Assembly: GCA_945643635.1 (NCBI GenBank)
Contig: CALZFC010000026.1
Location: forward strand, 1,070,001 to 1,134,000
Direction of reading: 5' to 3'
DNA: 64,000 bases
Source: Allodiplogaster sudhausi
Taxonomy: Eukaryota > Nematoda > Chromadorea > Rhabditida > Diplogasteridae
Each line of letters starts with the position of its first letter. Position 1 is the first letter of the stretch. Below are positions 22,367-36,226 of the stretch, piece after piece. The notes under the pieces are model-generated. The model searched no databases. It saw only the letters and a list, made by a program, of their open reading frames with translations, and was not told the origin of the DNA. The position numbers and the translations under genes are program-made.

Positions 22367-25300
22367 TTTCAACCCCTCCCCTTGCTTTACCCTCTTGACG
22401 CTGTCGTCGTGTGTACGTGCTGCTGTAGTTGTGGCGCGAAGTTGGCTGCGTTCAGGAAGGTGAGTGGGCCATTCTGGCGAAGCAGAAGGAGACTACCTTC
22501 GAAGAAGTCATCGTCGTCTGTCTCTTCGATGCTACAATCAACTCACTCTCTTTCGCTCTTGCTCTCTCTTTCTCTCTTTCTCTCTCACTCTTGCTCTCTC
22601 TCTCTCTCTTACTCTTTCTCCTTCTCACTCTCTCTGATTCTTTCTCTCTTCTTTGTCCGCATCTCTCCTCTCTCCCTCTCTTTCCCTTCTATCCCTCTCT
22701 CTCTCTCTTTGCTATCTGACGTTATCACTCTCTCTCCCTCACAATTCCTCTCTCGCCATCAGTCTGCCATCCATTCAATCTCACGGGAAACACATGTGTC
22801 CTCCCTTAACCAAACTCCATTTGTTTGCCGCCGTAGCTCACAATGTCGTTAGTGTCAAGAGTGTGCCCACAAATTCTTTTTCCCTCACTTCGCTTTACCT
22901 TTGATCTGCCTTTTGTGTGTGTGCTTAGAGCTCTGGAATTGAATTCCCGTGACCCCGGCGAGCACTCTCTTCTGGCGGCTCTCGCTCTAACCTGCACTTT
23001 TGTCTGTCGCCAATGCCATCGCCTTCGTGGTCAAGACGAACCAGACGAGTCCTGTTGTAAGTGTTCCATTGTCTCCATGTGATCACAGAGGATGGAGAGC
23101 ATTCACTGATTTAGAGGACTAGGCAGAGAGAGAGAGAGAGAGAGAAAGAGATAGCAAGAAAAAAGAGATTGAGGGTGTCAGGAGAAATACTAAGCAAAAA
23201 AGAGCTTGGTGAGTATGGGCGATCGTATGTAAGTAGAGTAACGTCTGTCTCTGTAGAATGTAACAGGAGAAGAGAACACCGTTCACGGCAAGAGAGAGAG
23301 AGAAAGGGAAGCGCATTTCTCGCTACGTTTTCTTGCTTTTTGCTCTCTGCTAACTTCTCCGAGGCACTATTTCGTCCCATACTCCCTCGCATGCATTGCG
23401 GCTGAATTTACATGTATGTATGTACATACGTATTGGATGGCGTTGTCAGAAAAAGCGGTCCGCCCAACTAACGAAGAAGACGGCATCAAATTCTAATTGC
23501 CATTCTAAGAGTATGTCGTTGCCCAAGACTCATCTCTCGGCAATCATACTTGTTAATAGAGAGTTTTTTCACTCTTGTAGGTAGAGTTATGTGCCAAGAC
23601 TATCTCTCGGCTTTAAACTTGTTAGTAAATTTTTTTTACTAGTTGCAATGCGAAGACCATCTCATGGCCTCATACTTGTATGTAAGTAGATTTTTTTTAA
23701 CTATGTGAAACCTGTTCTCTATTGACATTGGTTCAGATGACACTAAAAATCAAATCACACTAAAAAAGGCGCCTGAATGGGCCAGTGTCAGGTGTGTACT
23801 TTCCGGTCGGTTCAAATTTAGAGCGTTTTGTCTGTCTGCCTCATTCATTGTCCGCCGTCTATCGGATGTGACAATGGAAGAGATGGGAGAGAGAGAGAGT
23901 AATGAGCGAGAGACAGAGAGAGTAGAGAAAGATAGAGAGAGAGATTAGAGGGAGAGAGTAGTAAGAGAGAAACAGAGAGTAGAGAAAGATAGAATAGTCA
24001 GAGAGGTGCAAGGAAAAGAGACAAGAGGAAGGGCACTCCTACAATTTCCATTATTACTCTTCTCCGTAATCTCGGGTGCCGGAATGAAAAGGAGGGGCTA
24101 TTCTTTGCTGATCATTCTCTCTTTATCACCTCCTCCCCTTTAACAATGCTCATCATATTTCGGAAGGCTCCTCCCCCTTTCTGCACCGCGCCTTTCTCTT
24201 AATGACTGTGTTTTGTCTCTTCCTAGTCATTAGTGGCTGTTGTCTGCTCTCGACCTCATAACACATGCCTTTTTGTCTTCTTCGGCCTTCCATGCTTATA
24301 AGAGGTCGGTGAGGTCGACGAAGGCTTACTGTAGTTTCCTATCTCAAGCCATCCAGTCAGATTTCTTCAAGTTTGTGCGAGTACACGCTTAGTCAGCTAG
24401 TTTCTAATGTATGTAAGTCACCTGCTGCCCTTTACTCACCAGCTGCTCCTCTCATTTCAGGAGGTGGCTTCCATGCTGGAAAAAGTCACTTCTCTCCTCT
24501 CTTGCACTCGCCACTCTCACTTTTGGCGTCCAAGTTCTCTCTTGCCTCTCTCCATTGTTTGAATAGGAAGCACCGACTACTGTCTATCAAAGGAGATGTT
24601 TTCGTGCTCTTCTGGACTCGGATATGAATCGTCGGCCACACGTCATTCATTGATCAACTCTCTCTTTCTCTCGCTCTCTCTTTCTCTCTTTCTTTCTCTC
24701 TCTCTCCCTCTCTCTCTCTCTCGGCCTTCCCTCGATTGCATTGAGCTTTTGTTCCCGTTTGATTGAGCGAATCGCGCGCGTGGGAGTGTAAGCAAGGAAC
24801 AAGGAGAAGAAGAAGAAGAGCAAGGGGAAGAGAACTTCTCTCCATCGGGGTTAGGTTTCACGTCCTGATTTCCAGACAGGCTAATACTTCCCTTCTCTCT
24901 CTTCCACTCTCTCTCACTGTCTCTCCTTGATACTCTCATTCTCTACTTCTTTCTCTCTCTCTCAGAACTCGATACTCTCTCATTCTCTCTCTTTCGTTCT
25001 CTCTTTATCTCTCTCTTTTTCTCTCTCTCTTTCTAAAATTCTCTCCATTCTATCGTACAGCGGGATGAAGCAATGGGTTCGATCACTTCGCCTCTTCAAG
25101 ATATCGCTAGAGTCTCTCCAATGATTTCTTGCTGGTCTTTTGAGGGAGGCAATGGCTCCAGAACCGTCTTGAAGCTGCGCAAATTGACACTGAGCGGCCA
25201 GCTGCTTCTATTCACGTTCTCTTCTTGCTCTCTTTCTCTCTCTCTCACTCCCTCCCTCTCTCTCTCTCTTACTCTCGCTCTCTTACTCTCTCTCTCTCAC

Positions 25301-28300
25301 TCTCTCTCTCTCCTGCACCCTTCAACTCTTCCCTCTCTCCATCCCCATCTCTGCACTTGTTGCTCGCACGTTGCATGGAGCCGTTCTCCGTTCTCCTCTT
25401 CCCTATTTTGTGTACGATCATCGCACTCAGCGCTGTACTCTCTGAATTGTCTCAGTTCGCCACTCTGCCTCTCTGCCGCTCTCTCACTCTCTCGATCCCA
25501 AAGAACGCCTTCTTGAGCTGTCGCTGTGCAGCTCTTGTGCAGCCTTTATTGAGCCCTCCAGAGGGTCAGGGGGCTTCTTCTTATGCGCACCACCTTCGCC
25601 TTCCCTTTTCCTCCTTCAACTACTGACTCTCTCACTCTCTCACTCTCTCTTTCTCTCTCTTTTTCTCTCTCTCTTTCTATCTCTCTTTTTCTCCCTCTCT
25701 CTCACTCTCCATCTATCCAGGTCTCATTGTCTTGCCTTTTGTCTATTCTTCTTTTTTTGACGAGAGGCTCACGAGTACTCTCTGAATTCAGGATTCGTTA
25801 CACTTTGGTGGTGGTTTCAAACAACAGAATCTGGCGCCTTAAGCGGGCGACGAGTTTAGCCGACCGCGGCGCGTATTCTGGCCGAGGGCGCGGGCCTAAG
25901 GTTCCTAATCCAATGCTAAATCACAACTACTGATGATCGCTTCTGTAACTCCTTCGTTCCCAAGCTTAAACCCAAAGCGCCCTTGTTTTTATATATATTT
26001 TTTTGCCTCATACACGAGTTCAGCTTACGCGAATAGCCTCTCTTTATATAGCTCTCGTATATGTGTGTTTTTACTTCTTGGAATAACCTTATCTATTAGC
26101 GTAGCAGTTGAAACTTTTGCAAATAGTGGTGTTTGTCAATTTTTTTCTTGTCAGTATTTGTTTAAACCTATGTAGATTGTTCGGTGCGCGGTTTTGTTCA
26201 AATTAAAAAAAAGTTGATGAAAAAGGAACCAAAAGGTCACGGGACACCCCGTCTATCCTTCTTTTGACGTGACGCATCAAAAAGAAGTTGTGCCAGTATC
26301 CATTTACGCCATTTTCTTGTGTTCATTTACACTTGATAGGCCGGCTGGCCCTGCCCGAGACATCTCGTCTCGCACACGTAGTGAGTGCGAAAGGGAAGAG
26401 CGCAAGACCTCAGGAACCCCCTCTTCATCTTCTTCCCACTTCCTCGATCACTTCCTGCGATGTTTCTCCTCCCTCGCAGCTTGCCGTTCTGCCTGCTGCT
26501 GGCCATGATGGCTTGCGTGCCAAGGCTGGAAGGCGCGAGCCGTGCCGTTCTGACCTACCGTAGTGAGGGCGGCCTCAAGACGGACTGGGCGTGTGGCATC
26601 GGCCCGGTCACCGGCAAACTCTCCTTTCTTCTCTCGTATTTCTCCAAGTCTAAAGGTCTCTTTTTTCTTTTCATCCTAAAATCACGAGCAAATTCATATT
26701 TCTGGCTTCGGACTCTTAAAGCCTCTTTGCACTAGCGAGCGTTTCAAAGTCGGGAATCTTAAAAAAAAATCAGTGAAAGGGAAAAAAATCTTCTAGGTGG
26801 TCGCGAGTTTTGAAATATGCACAATGCACTTTTAAGATATCAACCCACAAGTCGGGAACTATGTACATACATAGTTGATAAAGATCAGTGAAAGAGAGTA
26901 AGTGAGAAAGAGATGCGATTTCTGGAATGCGCACTCTTTCTGCACTTTGAGAATGCACTATTTATGTTGCTATTTGAGACATCAACCAATGCTGCCGCGA
27001 GCATGACATGCTGCTGGAGGAGACGGATCTGTCGCGTCGCGAGGTCGACCGCGTCTTCTGCGACTGCCTCGACAGCATCGGCACGGCGTACACGCGCATC
27101 GTCGTTAAGCCGCTCTTCTGCACCTCCGTCCGTCTCTACACCATCTTCTTCCCGAACGAACGAGCGACGATCGCGGCGACGACCACTCAGCAGCAGCAGT
27201 TGCAGCAGCTGCAGACTGCACTCAACGAGAATCTGCTTCCGGGATTGGTTAGTGCTGGAGGGGAGGAGGCGTATTCCACCACACAGGATTTCAAGGTATT
27301 TTATCGGATTAATATTAATCAAGGCAGTAATGATGGACGAGGGATCCAAGATGGGAGTGATTTCGAAGATCCTTCGTTTGCCGGAAGCTGACCAAGTGGC
27401 CGCAGATATCGGGTTCTTATCCTGACGAGCCCATCATTTAGACTTTAAATAATTCCACAGGAGAGTTTAGAAAGGGGTCGCATGCGAGGAAGTAGCATTC
27501 TGTCTGCTCCTGTCCACTATCAAATTCAATGCGCTCGCAAAATGAGAATTCAAACATCTCTTCTATAGATTAAAAAAAAAACAGATAGAAGAAGAAAAGC
27601 GCCGAATAACAGTTTGTTAGTTCTCTTCTGTGTTTCAGGAACAACCAATACGAGAGCGTTAGATCATCTCCAAGATCATTTTCGATGATGGCTTCTGCTT
27701 AAATTCCATTAAGCATCAAGCTAACTTACGAGTATGCAAGCCTTTCTTCTTGCCATCGTGCTTTATATTTCCTTTTTTCTTGTTAGGACGAATTGTAAGA
27801 GTAGACTCGACTAGTTGTTTTCCGAGGTCCTCTTGTGTCATCGCCGTGATATATACATACATATATAGAGATTAATATCAAATTTTATGTTATGCATACA
27901 TTTATCATCGTTTATACCGGTTGCAACATGTGCAAAATGGTCATGAACTCTTTCGCGCGCGCTCTTTCCGTCCCGGTGCCTTTGGAGCCGAAAGTTCTGC
28001 TCATTTTTTTTGATGCCTCGCTAATTTCTTATGAATCGGCCGGACCTTCTTGAGGCATTGTGCTGTTGTCATTGTCTTTCATTTTTGTTCTTCTTGTGAG
28101 GTGTACCTCCTTGCCTCGGAGATAAAAAGGAAAGAGATGGACTACACCCACTAGGGTGTAGGAAGAGATACCTTTGTGTTTGTGTGTGAGCAAGTGCATT
28201 TTTTTTTGCTGTTAGAAGACGGATGGGCAATTGGGAGGCGGGGGAATGTTCATTATTTGTTTGTTCAGGGTGCGCGCGTACTCTTTTGCGATGCATGAGA

Positions 28301-31300
28301 TCATTGCGCGTTTAGCATTAGAATAACAAATAGAATGGGGAAAGTCTGGAACGGGAACGGGAAATTGTTTCGGAAGAGAGAGAGAAAGCATAGAAAGAGA
28401 TAGCTAGAGAGAGAGAAGGAGAGAAAGAGAGAGAGAGAAATATGTATTGAAATAAAGAGATAGAGAGAAAAAGAGAGATAAAGACGAAAAGAGAGAAAGA
28501 GAAAAAGCGGACCTCCGTGCATTGAAGACTATGATGAGCAGCGAAGCCGCCGTCCCAATAGCCAGGCCTTCGATCACATTGAAGAGCACAGTCGCGAGAA
28601 GACAAACGATGAAGATGATCTGAATGTGAGAGAGAGATAAAGATGGAGAGAGTGAGAGAAAGTGAGAGAGAGAGAAAAAGAGAGAGAGAAGGAGAGAGAA
28701 AGAGCAAGAGAGAGAGAAGGAGAGAGAAAGAGCAAGAGAGAGAGAGAGAGAGAGAGGAAGTAATTGGAGAGCCAATTACGCTCCTCCGTAGAGTGCATCT
28801 CTGATGACGCCTGAGCATGAATGTGCATACATTCTACATAGAAGACTCATTAAGGGAACAAGCACCCTTCTTCAAACAGTGTTTTTCCTTGTATCCCTCA
28901 AATTTGAGGGAAAAAAAATGCAAGAAAACGTACGGCTTCCGTCTTCGATGCGCGAAAGAGTGTCGGAAGCTGTGCCAGCTTCATGAACATTCCCTTGAGA
29001 GCGACGACGATTATGCAAGAGAGCAGGCACTGAAATTGGGTATTATTTATAAATTCCAGAACTTAAATTAGCAACAACAAAAAAACAACTGCTACTGTTA
29101 TCAGAAGTAAATAGTCGGCAAGAAAAATAATATTCTTCTTTTTAAAAATTTAAACTGAAAAGGAAGAGCATCGACAACTGACCACGGGAAGCTCTTCTAA
29201 GATGGGTCCGATGAAGAGGATGACCGAGAGTAGCATGATGCTCGAGAAGACTGTCGCTAGCTTTAAAGGTATTCGAGCATATTTATGCTCTTTGAGAATG
29301 CACTATTTATGATGCACTTTGAGAATGCTGGACAAGTAAAAATAAAAAGAACCTGCGTCTTCGTTCCCGCCGCCTCGTAGACGAGCGTTCTTGCGAGCGC
29401 GGTCGCTGCGGGCCAGACAGGAAAGAAGGAGCTCAGACATTCGAGGGCGCCCAACGCATAGAATTCCTAGGATATTTATTTATTATTTATTTACATACAT
29501 ATGTACAGTGGCGCTCAGAGAAACGTGAACTTTTGGTTTTTCACCCATATTTGCCTTCAAAGTTTATGAAAGTTAATGAAATTTTCAATGTTGCTTCTTT
29601 ATACTCTCAGAGCATTAGTAGCAGATTATTGGTTTCATTGATCCACTACAGGTCAAGAACAAATCAATAATTTGAATTACCCAGTTTTGCACATTTATGC
29701 GTGCTAGACAAAATGATTTATTTCTTTGGTATTCGATAGATGGTAGATATTTATTCTAGAACATCTCTGTGATAACTTTTTTGTCTAATAGGTATTTTGT
29801 CACATGCGGTTACATGATGCCTGCCTCCAGGTCTCGATCCATGCATGCGGCCTGAGATGCAGAAGGTATACGAGGATAAAATCCATCATTTACTGCTATG
29901 CCTAGAGTATTAATGATGTCCATATATTCGAAGGTAATTACTAAACTAATTTAAATGGTCAATTGCGCTGTGGAAATTAGGTGCAAACAATTTTTGCACA
30001 CTTTGAACAACCCGGTGAACTTTGGACCGTTGCGCTGAAGTGCCAAAAGTAGTGTGTTGTGCAGGGCTCCGTGATTGGAAAACCGTTTTGCCTACTATAA
30101 TGATAGTTAACAGGCTTTTCCACATTCAGAAGCTATATTTCATCTCTGGCATCGCTAGGCCACAAAGGAAGGGGTAGATCGTTTGAATGTACCTAACCTT
30201 AGAATTGTACGGTGCTCTAGAAGGCAGGAAACTAAACCTGAAATTTTTTAGATCGTGTCAAAGTTAACTTTAGTCGATTAGAGCGTTCTGCAATAGTCTA
30301 AATCTCAATTAGCTAATTTAAGGTTGCGATTTAGGTATCTAAAGTGTGCACAAATAGCTGGCACATAATTTCCACAGCTCAAATAGCCTTCGGAATAAGT
30401 TCAATGATTCTCTGCGAATATGTTAAAATCATTATTACCATAGTATAGCAGTAAATGATGGATTTTATCCTCCTATACCTTCTGCATCTCAGGCCGCATG
30501 CATGGATCGAGACCTGGAGGCAGGCATCATGTAACCGCATGTGATAAAATAGCTATTAGACAAAAAAGTTATCACAGAGATGTTCTAGAATAAATATCTA
30601 CCATCTATCGAATAAAAACTACGATAATACCAAAGAAATAAATCATTTTGTCTAGCACGCATAAATGTGCAAAACTGGGTAATTCAAATTATTGATTTGT
30701 TCTTGACCTGTAGTGGATCAATGAAACCAATAATCTGCTACTAATGCTCTGAGAGTATAAAGAAGCAACCCTGAAAATTTCATTAACTTTCATAAACTTT
30801 GAAGGAAAATATGTGTGAAAAACCAAAAAGTTCACGTTTCTCTGAGCGCCACTGTATATCGTAAAGATGTGACGACATTGAAAATAATCAATAGAAATTG
30901 GCGAGTCAGTAGTTGCCATGTGTGCTTTGTGTTGCTTACTAATTAATCATTGATTTCATTTTCATTATTGAAAAAAAAACAATCTAGATGTACTACTAGA
31001 GCTTAAGTTAATTTAAAATGGAAAAGAGGAAGCCAACGAAGAATCGCAAAAATAATTTCTTTATTTACCTGTCTAACATCAATGTCGTACTTGTGCTTTT
31101 TGGCAAAGAGTTTCGCCATTGAAATGGAGACGACAAGGATGACAATACTGATGCAGCTGGCATCGAAAAGTAAGGTAGGGAAGAGATCAAGAAGTGGCAG
31201 ACGAGCCGCGGGGAGTCTGTAATACTGATAATATAAGGAAGGCGGAACCAGGACACACTTCAACAGTATGAAAACTGACCCCGTAGGAATTGGCCCGACA

Positions 31301-33302
31301 ACTTTGATATGATATGCATCTTGAGCGTTGAGTAAACATGACACTGATGTCCCGATAATAAGCTGAAATTGAGTAGAAATTATTCACATTATTGAAAGTA
31401 TTGCCTATTATAATTACGAAAGACTTTATTTGTTTCAGTTGGCTGCTTCCATATCGCGAACAGCTATGTAAATACATATGTACATACTTCCGTTTATTTG
31501 CTTATCAGTGCAGCTCAAACAGATAAGATGGAACGCTAGCTCTCCCTCCGTTCGCTTGTTTCGTATATGCACAATGATTTCTCCTCTTTCTTCCTTGTGT
31601 GAAAATGGATCTTCCCTATGAGAAAGGTGTAATGAAAATAGCCCCTCTCTACAGCTGTTGCTAGGAGATTTCTCGTGCCCAAAATCCGATATGTTAATCT
31701 CTTTCTCGAACAGAGCTGCTGGATGAGGAAGCAGGCAGATATGTACGTATGTATGTACATATGTGTGTTCATACGTAGACATCTTCGTCTGAAGCTTAAA
31801 AAAGGTAAACAAATAGATATTCCAACATCTCACCACTATCAGATCGTATGGAATTGGCAGCGCCGTAAACTCTTTGAAGACGGGATCGAGAAAGGTCTTG
31901 AACATGAACAGAGTCGAGATGGTGAAAATGGACGCAGTAAGCGTGATCATATTCGCCTTCTCGCGCATTTCGAAGACATCTCGTAGAATCTTTGGAGAGA
32001 ATTTCGCTCAGGTTTCCATTTAAGGGATTTGAAAAAATAAATTTTCGGAAAAAATAAAGATATTTATAATACAGGAAAGCCAGATTAAGTAATCTATGAA
32101 AATTTTTTTTCTATCTTGACTTTTTGTTAACAAATGGAGAGAAAAAAGCTAACCATAAATAGCTTGCCTACGCCGCTTCTCCTCGGAAGTGGAATGCCGG
32201 TGAGTTTGTCGAGCTGTGCGACCAAGACATGGAAGGCAGCGCCCACTGTGAACGATGTGATCACTTGCTCGGAGAGCAGCGCCACAAGAAAGTCGAGGCG
32301 GCACGCGGCCATTGCTATCTCAACAATAATCGATGTGGAGCAATAATTAGAGCGCAATTAATATTGTTGAATTGTATTAGACCAAAATATGTAATGTCTA
32401 AAGAACAAGCGCAATATAAAGATTGTTGTAGTAGAAAAAATAAATTGTTTATTTTTATCAAATAGAAAAAAAAGAGCCAGCCGGCTAAAATAGAACCTGA
32501 ATAATGCCAACGAGAAGTGCAAGAGTTGACGTGACGTCCACGCCATAGTCAAGTCTCATCTCCTGCTCGATGTCTTCGGAGACGTTTAGCGAAAGCGTAG
32601 AGAAGTAATCGTCAGAAAGGCGTACATTCGCCGCACCCGTCATCAGAGAGACCACAGCGAATACTCCTAATTGTAAGGGACATGTTCACTTTTCTGTAAA
32701 AAAAATTTTTTCTTTTTTCTACCACATACATATATTAATTTCCTTGCCTTCTACCATTTATACAATTACTTTTATTTTAACTCGATTATTAACCAGTTTC
32801 TCGAAAAAAACATATTATATCTGATCAAACCAACGCCATTAAAGCGTACATCTGGAGAATACAAAAATTGTGTTGGAACCTAATGAGATGTGGCGAGAAG
32901 TGCCAAAAAGCATGTAGAAAAAGGGCGCAAACAATGAAGTGTAGAGGCCGTTCACCGGGCGCACGCCAGCAAGGGAAGCGTATGCGATGCCTTCAAACAA
33001 AATCGTAAATTAATTAATTAATAATTAATTAATTAATCAATTAGTCGATAAATTAATCAATTAATCAATTAATGAATTAATCGATTAATTACTGGACCTT
33101 GTGGAATGTGCATGATGCCGACGGTGAGACCGCCAATGGCGTCGCTCAGCAAGTTCTCCCTGATATTATAGCGAGGCAGCCACTTTGTGATGGGCACAAA
33201 GTCCATGAGTGGCTGCGCCACTTGGCGTCTTAAGCGTGCGGTCGAGCAGAAGGCGAGCCCGCTCTTCTCCACTTCCTCGTCGCTCGCTGCTGCGTCCTTC
33301 AT
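17672..33302 (-). CDS. SLC26 (SulP) anion transporter with STAS domain, 18 exons
   Basis: Exons in transcript order: 33302-33098, 32990-32880, 32666-32497, 32318-32154, 31989-31834, 31362-31280, 31216-31069, 29466-29353, 29260-29183, 29029-28934, 28619-28513, 23051-22992, 22531-22391, 22062-21969, 21604-21548, 19543-19439, 18411-18339, 17793-17672. Every junction is in phase; total 694 aa, a normal SLC26 length. Multi-pass anion exchanger or channel at the plasma membrane. Signatures: [10 protein letters not shown], then [11 protein letters not shown], the [10 protein letters not shown] block of the sulfate transporter family, [36 protein letters not shown], and a C-terminal STAS domain ([37 protein letters not shown]). 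An acidic insert (EETDDDD) opens the STAS domain. Substrate (sulfate, chloride, oxalate, bicarbonate) cannot be read. The first Met used is at 33302; an upstream coding exon is possible. Confidence 0.9.
19555..19745. repeat. 20-bp minisatellite, nine copies
   Basis: Unit ttttctcaatttcatcatac repeated nine times between 19561 and 19740, with single-base variants: a T in the first unit, a G in the sixth and a G in the last. It lies in an SLC26 intron and ends only about 12 bases from the acceptor of the STAS exon 19543-19439. There are no spacers between units. Confidence 0.95.
20027..20181 (-). repeat. (GA)n tract
   Basis: Interrupted GA microsatellite in the SLC26 intron between the exons at 21548 and 19543; CT on the gene's own strand. 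Confidence 0.9.
20558..21480 (+). repeat. CT-rich block with a 75-bp duplication
   Basis: CT tracts at about 20558-20650, 20805-21115, 21272-21340 and 21430-21472. Inside, the segment containing CCGTCAGATAACCGTTCGTT followed by CCGCTCGCAC occurs twice, about 75 bp apart (near 20969 and 21046). That indicates a local tandem duplication of unique sequence embedded in the microsatellite. Confidence 0.85.
22235..22735 (+). repeat. CT tracts flanking an SLC26 exon
   Basis: CT microsatellites at about 22235-22373 and 22540-22735 lie on either side of the SLC26 exon 22531-22391. Here the pyrimidines are on the + strand, that is, antisense to the gene. Confidence 0.9.
23510..23705. repeat. Three diverged copies of a roughly 65-bp unit
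   Basis: The blocks starting near 23517, 23589 and 23645 each contain AAGAC or AAGACC, then ATCTC.CGGC-like sequence, ACTTGT and a TTTTTT run. No coding potential is evident. The array sits in the 5.46-kb SLC26 intron. Confidence 0.5.
24657..25712 (+). repeat. CT tracts upstream of the nested PLA2-like gene
   Basis: CT microsatellites at about 24657-24722, 24925-25036, 25230-25312 and 25626-25712 inside the large SLC26 intron. The stretches between them contain open frames, but I could not tie any to a protein family. Confidence 0.9.
26460..27391 (+). CDS. Secreted phospholipase A2-like protein, nested in an SLC26 intron
   Basis: Exon 1 (26460-26655) starts [20 protein letters not shown], a clear signal peptide, and contains [11 protein letters not shown], which resembles the glycine-rich calcium loop of PLA2. 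Exon 2 (26979 onwards) joins in phase and gives [10 protein letters not shown], the PLA2 histidine/aspartate active-site motif (CCxxHD), then FCDCLDS and more cysteines. The C-terminal part carries a short Gln run and is not family-like. Reading through a GT at 27296 the frame stops at 27389-27391; splicing there is an alternative. Expected role: calcium-dependent hydrolysis of the sn-2 acyl ester of phospholipids outside the cell. The acceptor at 26978 is weak (TATTTGAG). The spacing between loop and active site does not match a PLA2 group I know exactly, so activity is uncertain. Confidence 0.65.
27392..28512. other. Remainder of the SLC26 intron, no exon seen
   Basis: About 1.1 kb downstream of the PLA2-like gene up to the SLC26 exon 28619-28513. 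AT-rich, with GA tract from 28374. Probably contains the 3' UTR of the PLA2-like gene. I found no further exon on either strand. Confidence 0.5.
28374..28757 (-). repeat. (GA)n tracts around SLC26 exon 28619-28513
   Basis: GA tracts at about 28374-28505 and 28628-28757. On the gene's strand the second is a CT run ending eight bases before the acceptor of the exon, so it doubles as its polypyrimidine tract. Confidence 0.9.
29506..30854. mobile_element. Foldback (long-TIR) Tc1/mariner-type element, non-autonomous
   Basis: 1349 bp bounded by perfect inverted ends, CAGTGGCGCTCAGAGAAACG at the left and its reverse complement at the right. TA dinucleotides flank both sides (29504-29505 and 30855-30856), as expected for Tc1/mariner target duplication. 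The inverted arms match with few differences for about 430 bp and more loosely to about 500 bp; the centre (about 29935-30415) is unique. I see no transposase ORF or DDE motif, so it would need a transposase from elsewhere. It sits in the SLC26 intron between exons 31216-31069 and 29466-29353. Confidence 0.9.
33001..33090. repeat. AATTAATC-type AT-rich tandem repeat
   Basis: Runs of AATTAATTAATC and variants in the short SLC26 intron between exons 33302-33098 and 32990-32880. They nearly fill this intron of about 107 bp. Confidence 0.9.

Positions 33303-36226
<2,924 letters not shown>

Noticed and set aside
22429..22540. Plus-strand frame [20 protein letters not shown]
   Set aside because: Antisense of the SLC26 exon 22531-22391, whose minus reading contains [11 protein letters not shown] of the STAS domain and joins in phase.
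22920..23060. Plus-strand Cys-rich frame ([13 protein letters not shown]) resembling a zinc-binding segment
   Set aside because: Overlaps the SLC26 exon 23051-22992 on the minus strand, which links NARR to SIEET in perfect phase; no second cysteine cluster supports a zinc domain.
25060..25210. Exon-like segment in the large SLC26 intron (minus reading [20 protein letters not shown])
   Set aside because: Exons 28619-28513 and 23051-22992 already join in phase without it, and no suitable donor is seen before its stop.
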